Source: Anaerolineae bacterium
GTDB taxonomy: Bacteria > Chloroflexota > Anaerolineae > Anaerolineales > E44-bin32
Length of the DNA: 6,252 nucleotides
Direction: 5' to 3'
NCBI GenBank assembly: GCA_030598885.1
Contig: JAUVOZ010000121.1
Location: forward strand, 1-6,252
Shown here: positions 1 to 5,542 of the stretch, one piece after another
Numbering within the stretch: the stretch's first letter is position 1
Layout of the letters: each line of letters starts with the position of its first letter
The notes under the pieces: model-generated
What the model was told of the DNA's origin: nothing
The model's database searches: none
What the model saw: only the letters and a program-made list of their open reading frames with translations
Translations under genes and position numbers: made by a program

Positions 1-1
1 C

Positions 2-157
2 CAAACCCGCGGAACCTCTGGCTCACCTGTCTGGCAACGCAACTACTACGAACATGTTATACGCAGTGAGGACGAATTACTGCGAACTCGTAAATACATC
101 CTCAATAATCCGGCTCGCTGGTTTGAGGACCCCGATAATCCGATTCATGCCTCCTGA
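2..157 (+). pseudogene. C-terminal remnant of a REP-associated tyrosine transposase (RAYT, Y1/HUH family)
   Basis: The frame is open from the window edge to a TGA at 155-157 and encodes about 51 residues. It includes WQRNYYEHVIR followed by RKYILNNPARW. This pairing is the characteristic C-terminal half of IS200-like/RAYT transposases, in which the tyrosine of a YIxxNP helix is normally the nucleophile; here that is the Tyr of KYILNNP. RAYTs are single-copy enzymes linked to short palindromic repeats, and one such palindrome lies at 314-373. The N-terminal half would lie to the left of the window, so an intact gene cut by the edge is possible. I call it a remnant because transposase debris continues downstream out of order. 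The family assignment is firm; whether it is broken is uncertain. Confidence 0.7.
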
Positions 158-226
158 TGGCAGACACCCACCAACCTCTATACCTATCCTATCCAATGCT
201 TTTGTGAAATCGCGCGCCGGGAATGA

Positions 227-313
227 TTACAATCGGGGGAAATTCGATTGGACCTCTTCGTCATTATGCCAAACCATATGCATGCCACCTTTGTCATCAC
301 CTATTTCGACCGA
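227..313 (+). pseudogene. RAYT transposase fragment carrying the HUH motif
   Basis: The frame following a TGA at 224-226 encodes LDLFVIMPNHMHATFVIT. This matches the PNHxH segment of IS200/RAYT transposases, in which the two histidines flanking a hydrophobic residue (here H-M-H) bind the catalytic metal. In an intact protein this segment lies before the WQRNYYEHV and YIxxNP parts, yet here it lies after them. It is therefore from a second copy or from a rearrangement. There is no start codon with a ribosome binding site, there is an in-frame stop just upstream, and the frame runs directly into the palindrome at 314. The fragment is too short to be functional. I could not recognise transposase sequence in 158-226 in any frame. 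Confidence 0.65.
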
Positions 314-373
314 GTAGGGGCGCCCGGGCCGGGAACTAACCCCCCGATAAATTCACCGCCCGTGCGCCCCTAC
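314..373. repeat. Imperfect palindrome (REP/MITE-like) next to RAYT debris
   Basis: The left arm at 314-333 begins GTAGGGGCGCCCGGGC. The reverse complement of the right arm at 354-373 begins GTAGGGGCGCACGGGC. Seventeen of the 20 arm positions pair, across a 20-base loop. A second perfect palindrome, CCCGG-G-CCGGG, sits inside the left arm at 323-333. GTAGGGGCG-ended palindromes of this shape are commonly dispersed repeats, and RAYT transposases are known to associate with such REP elements, so the adjacency fits. The right arm supplies the stop codon of the minus-strand receiver gene (TAG, bases 372-370). In the transcript from that gene the element would form a very stable 3' hairpin. There is no T-run, so it is not a standard intrinsic terminator, but it could protect the mRNA end or attenuate converging transcription. 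Confidence 0.75.
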
Positions 374-741
374 TGCCCTGCTAATGCTTTGTTCAACGCC
401 TCCTCCAGTTCATCAATGGTCACCGGCTTAAAGATGAAACCGTTCGCCCCGATAGCCATCGCCTCATCTACCTGCACATCGGTGGTTTCGGAAGAAAGCA
501 TCACTACTGGCAGGTCCTTCAGATTATTTTGCTGACGGAGAAACTCAAGCAAGTCGATCCCACTCACCTCCGGCATATTGATGTCCAGCAACATCACATC
601 GGGACGGTCTCCCCCCAGCAATTGCCGGGCCACGCTACGGGCATCACGAAAGATTTCGACTGAGCAATCGAGCAATTGCAGCATCAATTTGACGGCGTGG
701 CTCATCTCGTCATCGTCTTCAACAATCCAGACTTCACGCAT
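370..741 (-). CDS. Stand-alone response regulator receiver (CheY-like) protein
   Basis: This encodes a 123-residue protein made almost entirely of one receiver (REC) domain. It has the acidic pocket VEDDDE (D9, D10), the phospho-acceptor D53 in LLDINMP, the conserved Ser at 83 in MLSSE, the aromatic switch position F102 and the invariant K105 in FKP. There is no DNA-binding or enzymatic output domain, so it probably works by protein-protein contact or within a phosphorelay. No histidine kinase is visible. An ATG at 753 would add four residues. I prefer 741 because GGAG at 748-751 sits 6 bases ahead of it, while the upstream ATG lacks a clear site. It lies 5-17 bases after the uvrC stop and is almost certainly co-transcribed with uvrC. 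Its TAG stop lies within the palindrome at 314-373, so the C-terminus may have been set by that element. Confidence 0.93.
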   Translation of the reverse strand: MREVWIVEDDDEMSHAVKLMLQLLDCSVEIFRDARSVARQLLGGDRPDVMLLDINMPEVSGIDLLEFLRQQNNLKDLPVVMLSSETTDVQVDEAMAIGANGFIFKPVTIDELEEALNKALAGQ

Positions 742-758
742 TCGTATCTCCATCCAGC

Positions 759-2618
759 TTACAGTTCGGACTTGACCCTTTCTGCCAGGGTACGGGTCAC
801 ACCAGGGATAGCCATCAAATCCTCTACTTTAGCCTGTCGAATTCCCTCCAAGTCGCCGAAGATACGCAGGAGCGCCTTACGGCGAGCTGGACCGATCCCA
901 GAGATGCTATCCAATCGTGAAGCAAGGCCCTGGCGTCTGCGTTGGGTACGATGTTGTTTCAGAGCAAATCTATGAGCTTCATCCCTGATCCTTTGAACCA
1001 AGTAGAGCCCCTCTGAACGCCGCGGTAAGATCACCGGGTCGGGTTCATTCACCCGATAAAGCTCCTCATGGCTTTTAGCTAACCCTACTAACGGCACTTT
1101 GCCAACCAAGCCGTAGGCTTCAAGCACCTGCATCGCCCTTCCTAATTGACCCTTACCGCCATCAACGATAAGCAAGTCAGGTAATAGACCGAAAGCTTGA
1201 TCTAGTTTACCACCAGGTACCTTGGACTGCTCGTTGGCGGTTTGCCAGCGACGGAAGCGACGATCAAGGACTTCCTCCATGCTGGCGAAGTCGTCCTGGC
1301 CGCGCACGGTCTTAATGGTAAACCGGCGATACATGCTCTTGTTGGGCGCGCCTTGGACAAAAACCACCATTGCCCCTGCAGCCGCTGTCCCTTGCAGATT
1401 GGATATGTCGTAACATTCGATGCGATTTAGCGGGCCGGGGAGATCAAGCGAATTCTGTAGTTCGGCCAAAGCCTGGACGTGTTTGCTGCGATCGGCTTCC
1501 CACCGGGCTCGCAAAGAGACTAGCGTCTCAGCTGCGTTTTCGGCCGCTAGGCGTACCAAGTTCTTTTTAGCTCCACGCCGCGGTACAAGAAGTCGAACTT
1601 TCGGACCACCCCGCCGTGAATGGAGCCAGGTCTCAATGATGCCGGCTTCCTCAATCTCCATCGGAAGTAACACCCGTTGAGGAATATAAGCCGCCTTGGT
1701 GTAAAACTGCTTGACGAAGGCTTCCACCAATTCGCGGTCATCTGCCTGCCGGGTTCCCTCCAGGATGAAATACTCCCGACCGATCAACTTGCCACCCCTT
1801 ATAAAAAAAACCTGCACGCAAGCATCGCGCTCGTCCCGGGCAAATGCGATCACATCCGAATCGATTTTGTCTTGCGAAATTACTTTTTGACCTTCGACTA
1901 CTTTCTCAATAGCAATCAATTGATCTCGAAACGCTCCTGCTCGCTCGTAGTCCATCTTCTCCGAAGCGCGCACCATCTCATCATTTAGCCTCCCAATCAC
2001 CGGCTCAGTACGACCGCGGAGAAAACGACAAAGGTCATTGATCATTGCCCGATAGGTGTCTTGATCGACCGCTCCAACACACGGCGCTACGCAGAGTTTA
2101 ATGTCATAGTACAGGCAGGCGCGTGGATCTTGGCCAGTGATAACCCGGTCGCAAGTCAGGTAAGGGAAGACTTTACGCAACACATCCAGCGTCTGATGCA
2201 CAGCCCAGACGCTGGTGTAAGGACCAAAGTAGCGTCCCCCATCGTCGCTCAGCCGCCGAGTCACTGTGACTTTGGGAAATGGATCTGCCCAATGTGCCTT
2301 GATATATGGGTAGTGCTTGTCGTCCTTCAGGTGAACATTGTATTTTGGCTGGTGGCGTTTGATAAGATTCATCTCGAGAATCAAAGCTTCGAGCTCTGAA
2401 CCAACCACGATCCATTCGATGTCTGCAACATGGGATACCATCTCGGTGGTCTTCCGACTGTGGTTGGCGGAAGCCTGAAAATAAGATCGCACCCGGTTAC
2501 GTAAGTTAACCGCCTTACCGACGTATATCACCACCCCCGCCTCATCCTTCATAAGATAGCAACCGGGTTTGGCGGGAATACCTTTAAGTATCGGTTTGAT
2601 ATGCTCCGAAAAAGCCAT
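759..2618 (-). CDS. uvrC: UvrABC excinuclease subunit C
   Basis: UvrC is the nuclease of bacterial nucleotide excision repair; recruited by UvrB at a lesion, it cuts on both sides of the damage. From the ATG at 2618 the protein has 619 residues, a normal length. In order it shows: a GIY-YIG nuclease for the 3' cut (PGCYLM with Y21, IYVGKA with Y32, E82 in LILEMN); four cysteines at 156, 168, 176 and 180, spaced x11-x7-x3 exactly as in the iron-sulfur site of E. coli UvrC; a UVR UvrB-binding helix at about 211-240 (DYERAGAFRDQL); the RNase H-like domain for the 5' cut (D404 in ECYDISN, D442/D443 in GQDDFASM, D486 in IVDGGKGQL, H549 in RDEAH); and tandem helix-hairpin-helix motifs at about 571-615 (SGIGPARRKALL, AIPGVTRTLAERV). 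An ATG at 2636 would add six residues. Neither start has a clear Shine-Dalgarno. The TAAAAT hexamer 8 bases ahead of 2618 and the usual length of UvrC N-termini favour 2618. All key residues are present, so it should be functional. Confidence 0.97.
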   Translation of the reverse strand: MAFSEHIKPILKGIPAKPGCYLMKDEAGVVIYVGKAVNLRNRVRSYFQASANHSRKTTEMVSHVADIEWIVVGSELEALILEMNLIKRHQPKYNVHLKDDKHYPYIKAHWADPFPKVTVTRRLSDDGGRYFGPYTSVWAVHQTLDVLRKVFPYLTCDRVITGQDPRACLYYDIKLCVAPCVGAVDQDTYRAMINDLCRFLRGRTEPVIGRLNDEMVRASEKMDYERAGAFRDQLIAIEKVVEGQKVISQDKIDSDVIAFARDERDACVQVFFIRGGKLIGREYFILEGTRQADDRELVEAFVKQFYTKAAYIPQRVLLPMEIEEAGIIETWLHSRRGGPKVRLLVPRRGAKKNLVRLAAENAAETLVSLRARWEADRSKHVQALAELQNSLDLPGPLNRIECYDISNLQGTAAAGAMVVFVQGAPNKSMYRRFTIKTVRGQDDFASMEEVLDRRFRRWQTANEQSKVPGGKLDQAFGLLPDLLIVDGGKGQLGRAMQVLEAYGLVGKVPLVGLAKSHEELYRVNEPDPVILPRRSEGLYLVQRIRDEAHRFALKQHRTQRRRQGLASRLDSISGIGPARRKALLRIFGDLEGIRQAKVEDLMAIPGVTRTLAERVKSEL

Positions 2619-2626
2619 CGTATTCG

Positions 2627-2632
2627 ATTTTA
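2627..2632 (-). promoter_or_regulatory. Candidate -10 box for uvrC (possibly leaderless)
   Basis: On the minus strand TAAAAT ends 8 bases before the ATG at 2618. Transcription would then start at or next to the start codon, giving a leaderless or nearly leaderless mRNA, consistent with the missing Shine-Dalgarno. No good -35 hexamer is seen at the expected distance; the inverted repeat at 2653-2669 occupies that area. If the ATG at 2636 is the true start, this box would lie inside the gene and the call would fail. Confidence 0.35.
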
Positions 2633-2652
2633 GCATATGTATTCAACTTCCC

Positions 2653-2669
2653 GCGAACTTAGGGTTCGC
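2653..2669. promoter_or_regulatory. Perfect inverted repeat, possible operator between uvrC and the lipoprotein gene
   Basis: GCGAAC at 2653-2658 and GTTCGC at 2664-2669 form a perfect 6-bp inverted repeat around TTAGG. It lies in the 88-base divergent gap, over the region where a -35 for the candidate uvrC promoter would be. The half-sites resemble those of Gram-positive-type LexA boxes (CGAAC-N4-GTTCG), but the spacer here is 5 rather than 4. LexA control of uvrC is therefore suggested, not shown. Another dimeric regulator or a chance hairpin is possible. Confidence 0.4.
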
Positions 2670-2709
2670 CAGAAGCTAAACAATCGTTCCTTATCCGACC
2701 AGAGAGAAG

Positions 2710-2715
2710 TATAAT
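2710..2715 (+). promoter_or_regulatory. Consensus -10 box for the lipoprotein gene
   Basis: A perfect TATAAT lies 9 bases before the ATG at 2725, so transcription should begin around 2722-2723, within a few bases of the start codon. The -35 position at 17-bp spacing (2687-2692, TTCCTT) is poor. A GGAG at 2719-2722 is only 2 bases from the ATG, too close for a normal Shine-Dalgarno, and would barely be in the transcript. The arrangement suggests a leaderless or near-leaderless mRNA. Confidence 0.5.
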
Positions 2716-2724
2716 GCTGGAGAC

Positions 2725-4002
2725 ATGAGAAGGTTCTTAACTACCATATTAATACTGACCGGGTGGTTGTTGGCCGCATGTGCCACACCTACAGTGACGA
2801 CTATACCTGGCGTAGCCAACGATATCCCGCCGACAGCGACGCCAACTCCTCAGATCATTGCATCCCCACCGAGCCTCCCCAATACCATAACTATTTGGAT
2901 TCCCCCGACCTTCGCCCCCGACCTAACCACACTAGCTGGCACCCTGCTGGCTGAACGGCTGACCGCCTTTAAACAGGCCAATCCCGGCATCAGTGTATCA
3001 TTGCGCCTGAAGGAAGAGAGTGGACCGGGTGGGCTATTGGAAACCCTTACTGCCGCCTCCAACGCTGCTCCTGCTGCCCTGCCCGATGTGGTCGCTCTCG
3101 ATCCCATCGCTCTGAATTCCGCTACCCTGAAAGATCTTCTCTCCCCCCTAGACGGGTTGGTTGCCGAACCAGAAACACCCGAGTGGTATGACCACGCTCT
3201 GTCTACGACACGCACTAATGGAGGCTTTTTGGGTTTGCCTTTCGCCAGCGAAGCCGATGTGCTGGCCTACAGGACCGACGAATATCTAACCACACCCTTG
3301 ACATGGTCCGACATCTTGACTATGCCAGCGCCTTTCATATTTCCGGCTGGCGATGTAAGCGCTGCTTTCACCATTTCCCAATACCTAGCACTCGATGGTC
3401 CCCTGTACGATGAAGACGGCCTACCTATCCCTGATCCAGCGATATTGGCTGAGGTCTTGTCATTTTATAGCTCCGCATACACTTCGGAAGTCATTCCGTT
3501 GTCCGCGCGTCAGTATGTCTCTGCGGCTGAAACTTGGAATGCATTGCAGGCGGAAGAAGCCGCTAGCGCAGTGGCTCCTCTGAGTGACTTCTTAGCGAAC
3601 GGTGGTTCGGATGCCATCGCCGCTGCTCCCCTACCAACTCGGAGTGAGCCCGGTGTCTGCCCGACTAAGACATGGTCGTGGGCAATAGTAACCCGAGACC
3701 CTGCCCTCCAGGATCTTGCCGGTCAATTGATAACTTGGCTTACCCAACCTGAGTTTCTTGGACCCTGGACTTATGCCCTGGGAATGTTACCTCCGACGAC
3801 ATCGGCGTTGGCCCAATGGCCTACAGGCGCCCATTCAGCTCTGGTATATAATCTAGTCACCGTCGCCCAACCTCAACCTTCGGCGGAAGTTTTAGCAACC
3901 TTCGGTCCGCCGTTTCATACCGCGATCGAAGCCGTGCTTGATGGTATTGTCACTCCCTCCTCAGCCGCGTTGGACGCGGTACAAGCGATCCAAAATCCTT
4001 AG
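2725..4002 (+). CDS. Extracellular solute-binding lipoprotein (family 1, ABC transporter type)
   Basis: The 425-residue protein starts with a lipoprotein signal (MRRF, a hydrophobic stretch, lipobox LAAC with Cys19), so it should be lipid-anchored on the outer face of the membrane. A Pro/Thr-rich linker follows at about 20-52. The mature part fits family 1 (sugar-type) binding proteins: a first strand TITIWIP at 54-60, FKQANPGISVSLRLK at 82-96, DVVALDP at 121-127, GGFLGLPFASEADVLAY at 166-182 with WSDIL after it, and a C-terminal region with TKTWSWAIVTRDP, an amphipathic helix and a LPPTTSAL hinge-like segment at about 304-352. It should deliver a small organic ligand, perhaps a sugar, to a permease. 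No permease or ATPase gene is adjacent, so the ligand cannot be inferred. The glycerate kinase gene starts 19 bases after its stop and probably shares the transcript. The family is confident; the substrate is unknown. Confidence 0.85.
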   Translation: MRRFLTTILILTGWLLAACATPTVTTIPGVANDIPPTATPTPQIIASPPSLPNTITIWIPPTFAPDLTTLAGTLLAERLTAFKQANPGISVSLRLKEESGPGGLLETLTAASNAAPAALPDVVALDPIALNSATLKDLLSPLDGLVAEPETPEWYDHALSTTRTNGGFLGLPFASEADVLAYRTDEYLTTPLTWSDILTMPAPFIFPAGDVSAAFTISQYLALDGPLYDEDGLPIPDPAILAEVLSFYSSAYTSEVIPLSARQYVSAAETWNALQAEEAASAVAPLSDFLANGGSDAIAAAPLPTRSEPGVCPTKTWSWAIVTRDPALQDLAGQLITWLTQPEFLGPWTYALGMLPPTTSALAQWPTGAHSALVYNLVTVAQPQPSAEVLATFGPPFHTAIEAVLDGIVTPSSAALDAVQAIQNP

Positions 4003-4009
4003 CCCGATC

Positions 4010-4015
4010 GAGAAG
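4010..4015 (+). promoter_or_regulatory. Ribosome binding site that decides the glycerate kinase start
   Basis: GAGAAG lies 6 bases ahead of the GTG at 4022 and just after the lipoprotein stop at 4000-4002. It is the only purine-rich site at suitable spacing before an in-frame start near the beginning of recognisable kinase sequence, and it supports GTG 4022 over the upstream TTG 3938 or ATG 3941. Confidence 0.5.
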
Positions 4016-4021
4016 CCCTCG

Positions 4022-5365
4022 GTGATCGACCCACACTCCTCTTATCGTCTCAACTACTCGGACCATGTTACCCACTTGGCGGAGATCCGATATGCAGCCC
4101 TGGCGGCTGCTGATCCTTGGCGCGCCGTTACCCGTAACCTCCACCTGGTCCGACACGATATTCAGGCTGGTCCCCACAATATAGAGTTGAAGCCCAACTC
4201 TCGCATCTACCTGGTAGCATTGGGAAAGGCTGCTCCGGCAATGTGTCAGGCAGCCGCCGAGGTTCTCAGCGAGCGGTTGACAGCCGGGATCGCAGCTATC
4301 CCCCATGACTACACTGACCCTCTGCCGCCGGGTATCAAACCTCACCACGCCGGACATCCGCTACCCGACAAAGGTAGTTTGGCTGCCGGTCAGGCAGTCT
4401 ATGACCTACTCTCCGCCACTAGGCCCGATGATCTCGTGTTGGTGTTGATCTCCGGCGGCGGCTCGGCCATGTTGGAATTGCCAGTTCCTGACGTCAGCCT
4501 CGAGGATTTGCGTACGCTAAATACGCTACTTCTACACTCTGGAGCACCAATCGAAACGATCAACACGGTCCGTCAAGCAGTTTCACAAACAAAAGCCGGG
4601 GGTCTTGCTCGTATGGCTTCGCCGGCTCCAGTTGTCGCATTGATTCTGTCCGATGTCGTCGGTGACCGACTATCAACGATCGCCTCCGGTCCAACCGTCC
4701 TAAGAAAATTCCCCCCAACGAAAGAGAAGCGGGGGGTTGCGATGCCGCAGACGGCCCGAGGTGTACTGGAACATTTCAAAATATGGGATCTGGCACCGCA
4801 AGGCGTGCGTACCGCACTCAGTCGTCCCAAAGCACCCCAGCCTCGCGCCCGACGCCCTCTCAACATCCTTATTGGGAGTAACCGGCAGGTGGTCAATGCT
4901 GCCGCTGACCAAGCAGTCACCCTGGGATTTAAACCGAGGGTGATCACCTTTCGAATGCGTGGTGAGGCGCGCGACGTTGGTTATCGATTGGGCAGAAGCC
5001 TGTGCCGGGCTAAGAGACCCGCTTGCCTTCTGATGGGTGGTGAGTCAACGGTCACCGTCCTAGGCGATGGCCGAGGCGGTCGTAACCAGGAACTAGCTCT
5101 ATCAGCCGCATTGGTGCTCGAGAGCACACCCAACACGGTAGTTATGGCGCTCGCAACCGATGGGGTGGATGGTCCAACTGACGCTGCCGGAGCGATCGTC
5201 TCGAGTCAAACGATCCCCCAGGCTCATGCCCTGGGCTTAGACCCGGTGTCAGCACTGGAACAGAACAACGTATATCCTCTACTAGAAGCTGTTGGGGCTT
5301 TACTCCACACCGGTCCGACAGGGACCAACTTAAACGACTTAGTTGTCGGACTCGCCTACAGTTGA
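4022..5365 (+). CDS. Glycerate 2-kinase (DUF4147/MOFRL family)
   Basis: This enzyme class phosphorylates D-glycerate with ATP, usually to 2-phosphoglycerate, feeding lower glycolysis from glyoxylate, serine or sugar-acid breakdown; it is cytoplasmic. From the GTG at 4022 the protein has 447 residues, normal for the family. The N-terminal DUF4147 domain shows ALGKAAPAM (about 66-74), LISGGGSAML (142-151), NTVRQAVSQTKAGGLA (171-186, with K181), LSDVVGD (209-215) and ASGPT (221-225). The C-terminal MOFRL domain shows MGGESTVTV (348-356), GRGGRNQELALSAA (360-373), ATDGVDGPTDAAGA (388-401) and HTGPTGTNLNDL (429-440). A longer frame opens at 3938, overlapping the lipoprotein gene by 65 bases, but its extra 28 residues resemble no family sequence. 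After GPTV the usual PDPTT-like segment is replaced by a basic stretch about ten residues longer than usual (LRKFPPTKEKRG, 227-238), encoded between C6 and G6 runs. Confidence 0.92.
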   Translation: MIDPHSSYRLNYSDHVTHLAEIRYAALAAADPWRAVTRNLHLVRHDIQAGPHNIELKPNSRIYLVALGKAAPAMCQAAAEVLSERLTAGIAAIPHDYTDPLPPGIKPHHAGHPLPDKGSLAAGQAVYDLLSATRPDDLVLVLISGGGSAMLELPVPDVSLEDLRTLNTLLLHSGAPIETINTVRQAVSQTKAGGLARMASPAPVVALILSDVVGDRLSTIASGPTVLRKFPPTKEKRGVAMPQTARGVLEHFKIWDLAPQGVRTALSRPKAPQPRARRPLNILIGSNRQVVNAAADQAVTLGFKPRVITFRMRGEARDVGYRLGRSLCRAKRPACLLMGGESTVTVLGDGRGGRNQELALSAALVLESTPNTVVMALATDGVDGPTDAAGAIVSSQTIPQAHALGLDPVSALEQNNVYPLLEAVGALLHTGPTGTNLNDLVVGLAYS

Positions 5366-5384
5366 GGGATATTTACTGTTTTTT
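5358..5384 (+). terminator. Weak intrinsic terminator candidate after the glycerate kinase
   Basis: ACAGT at 5358-5362 can pair with ACTGT at 5375-5379 across a 12-base loop, directly followed by a run of T up to 5384. The stem is only 5 bp and the left arm overlaps the stop region of the gene, so the structure is weak. The T-run and position are right for a terminator, and the next gene has its own promoter. Confidence 0.25.
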
Positions 5385-5392
5385 CACCAGCA

Positions 5393-5413
5393 ATGGTTAA
5401 TCTGCGCAACCAT
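5393..5413. repeat. Short perfect inverted repeat in the kinase-phosphomutase gap
   Basis: ATGGTT at 5393-5398 and AACCAT at 5408-5413 are perfect complements around the 9-base loop AATCTGCGC. No T-run follows. It could be an operator or a small RNA hairpin, or chance. Apart from this, the weak terminator and the promoter, the 177-base gap at 5366-5542 shows nothing I recognise: no tRNA, no riboswitch-like fold evident by eye, and no supported small gene. Confidence 0.3.
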
Positions 5414-5480
5414 CCCGCGTGGGGAGCGCCATTAATGAACCGATGAATAAGTCCCTCGATTGTTATTACCGCCAATTGGG

Positions 5481-5509
5481 TTGACCCCTTATGTGACCCC
5501 TGCTACAAT
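5481..5509 (+). promoter_or_regulatory. Strong housekeeping-sigma promoter for the phosphomutase gene
   Basis: TTGACC at 5481-5486 and TACAAT at 5504-5509 are separated by exactly 17 bases, each one base from consensus. TGC at 5501-5503 gives an extended -10. Transcription should begin near 5516, leaving a leader of about 27 bases that contains AAAGGAG. The octamer TGACCCCT occurs twice in the promoter (5482-5489 and 5494-5501), 12 bases apart, which may be a direct-repeat binding site. Confidence 0.75.
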
Positions 5510-5542
5510 CCCGGCGCTTCATTCCAACCCAAAGGAGAACCG

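Noticed and set aside
54..317. Open frame of 87 codons over the transposase debris
   Set aside because: It is a different frame from both recognisable transposase fragments, has no ribosome binding site, and its translation is low in recognisable structure.
314..373. Intrinsic terminator for the uvrC-receiver operon
   Set aside because: The hairpin is very stable, but on the minus strand it is not followed by a T-run. Kept as a repeat, with a possible role in protecting the 3' end of the mRNA.
1677..2399. Several open frames of 100 or more codons antisense to uvrC
   Set aside because: They overlap strongly conserved uvrC coding sequence, have no clear start signals, and their translations show no family features.
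2850..3215. Minus-strand open frame of 121 codons inside the lipoprotein gene
   Set aside because: It is the complement of a codon-biased real gene. The Arg/Ser/Gly-rich translation is typical of a shadow frame.
3938..4021. Longer N-terminus of the glycerate kinase from TTG 3938 or ATG 3941
   Set aside because: The 28 extra residues lie mostly inside the lipoprotein gene in another frame, look nothing like the family N-terminus, and have no ribosome binding site as good as GAGAAG before GTG 4022.
5393..5446. Small open frame of 17 codons (MVNLRNHPAWGAPLMNR) before the phosphomutase
   Set aside because: No ribosome binding site precedes it and there is no sign of selection; it lies upstream of the mapped promoter.
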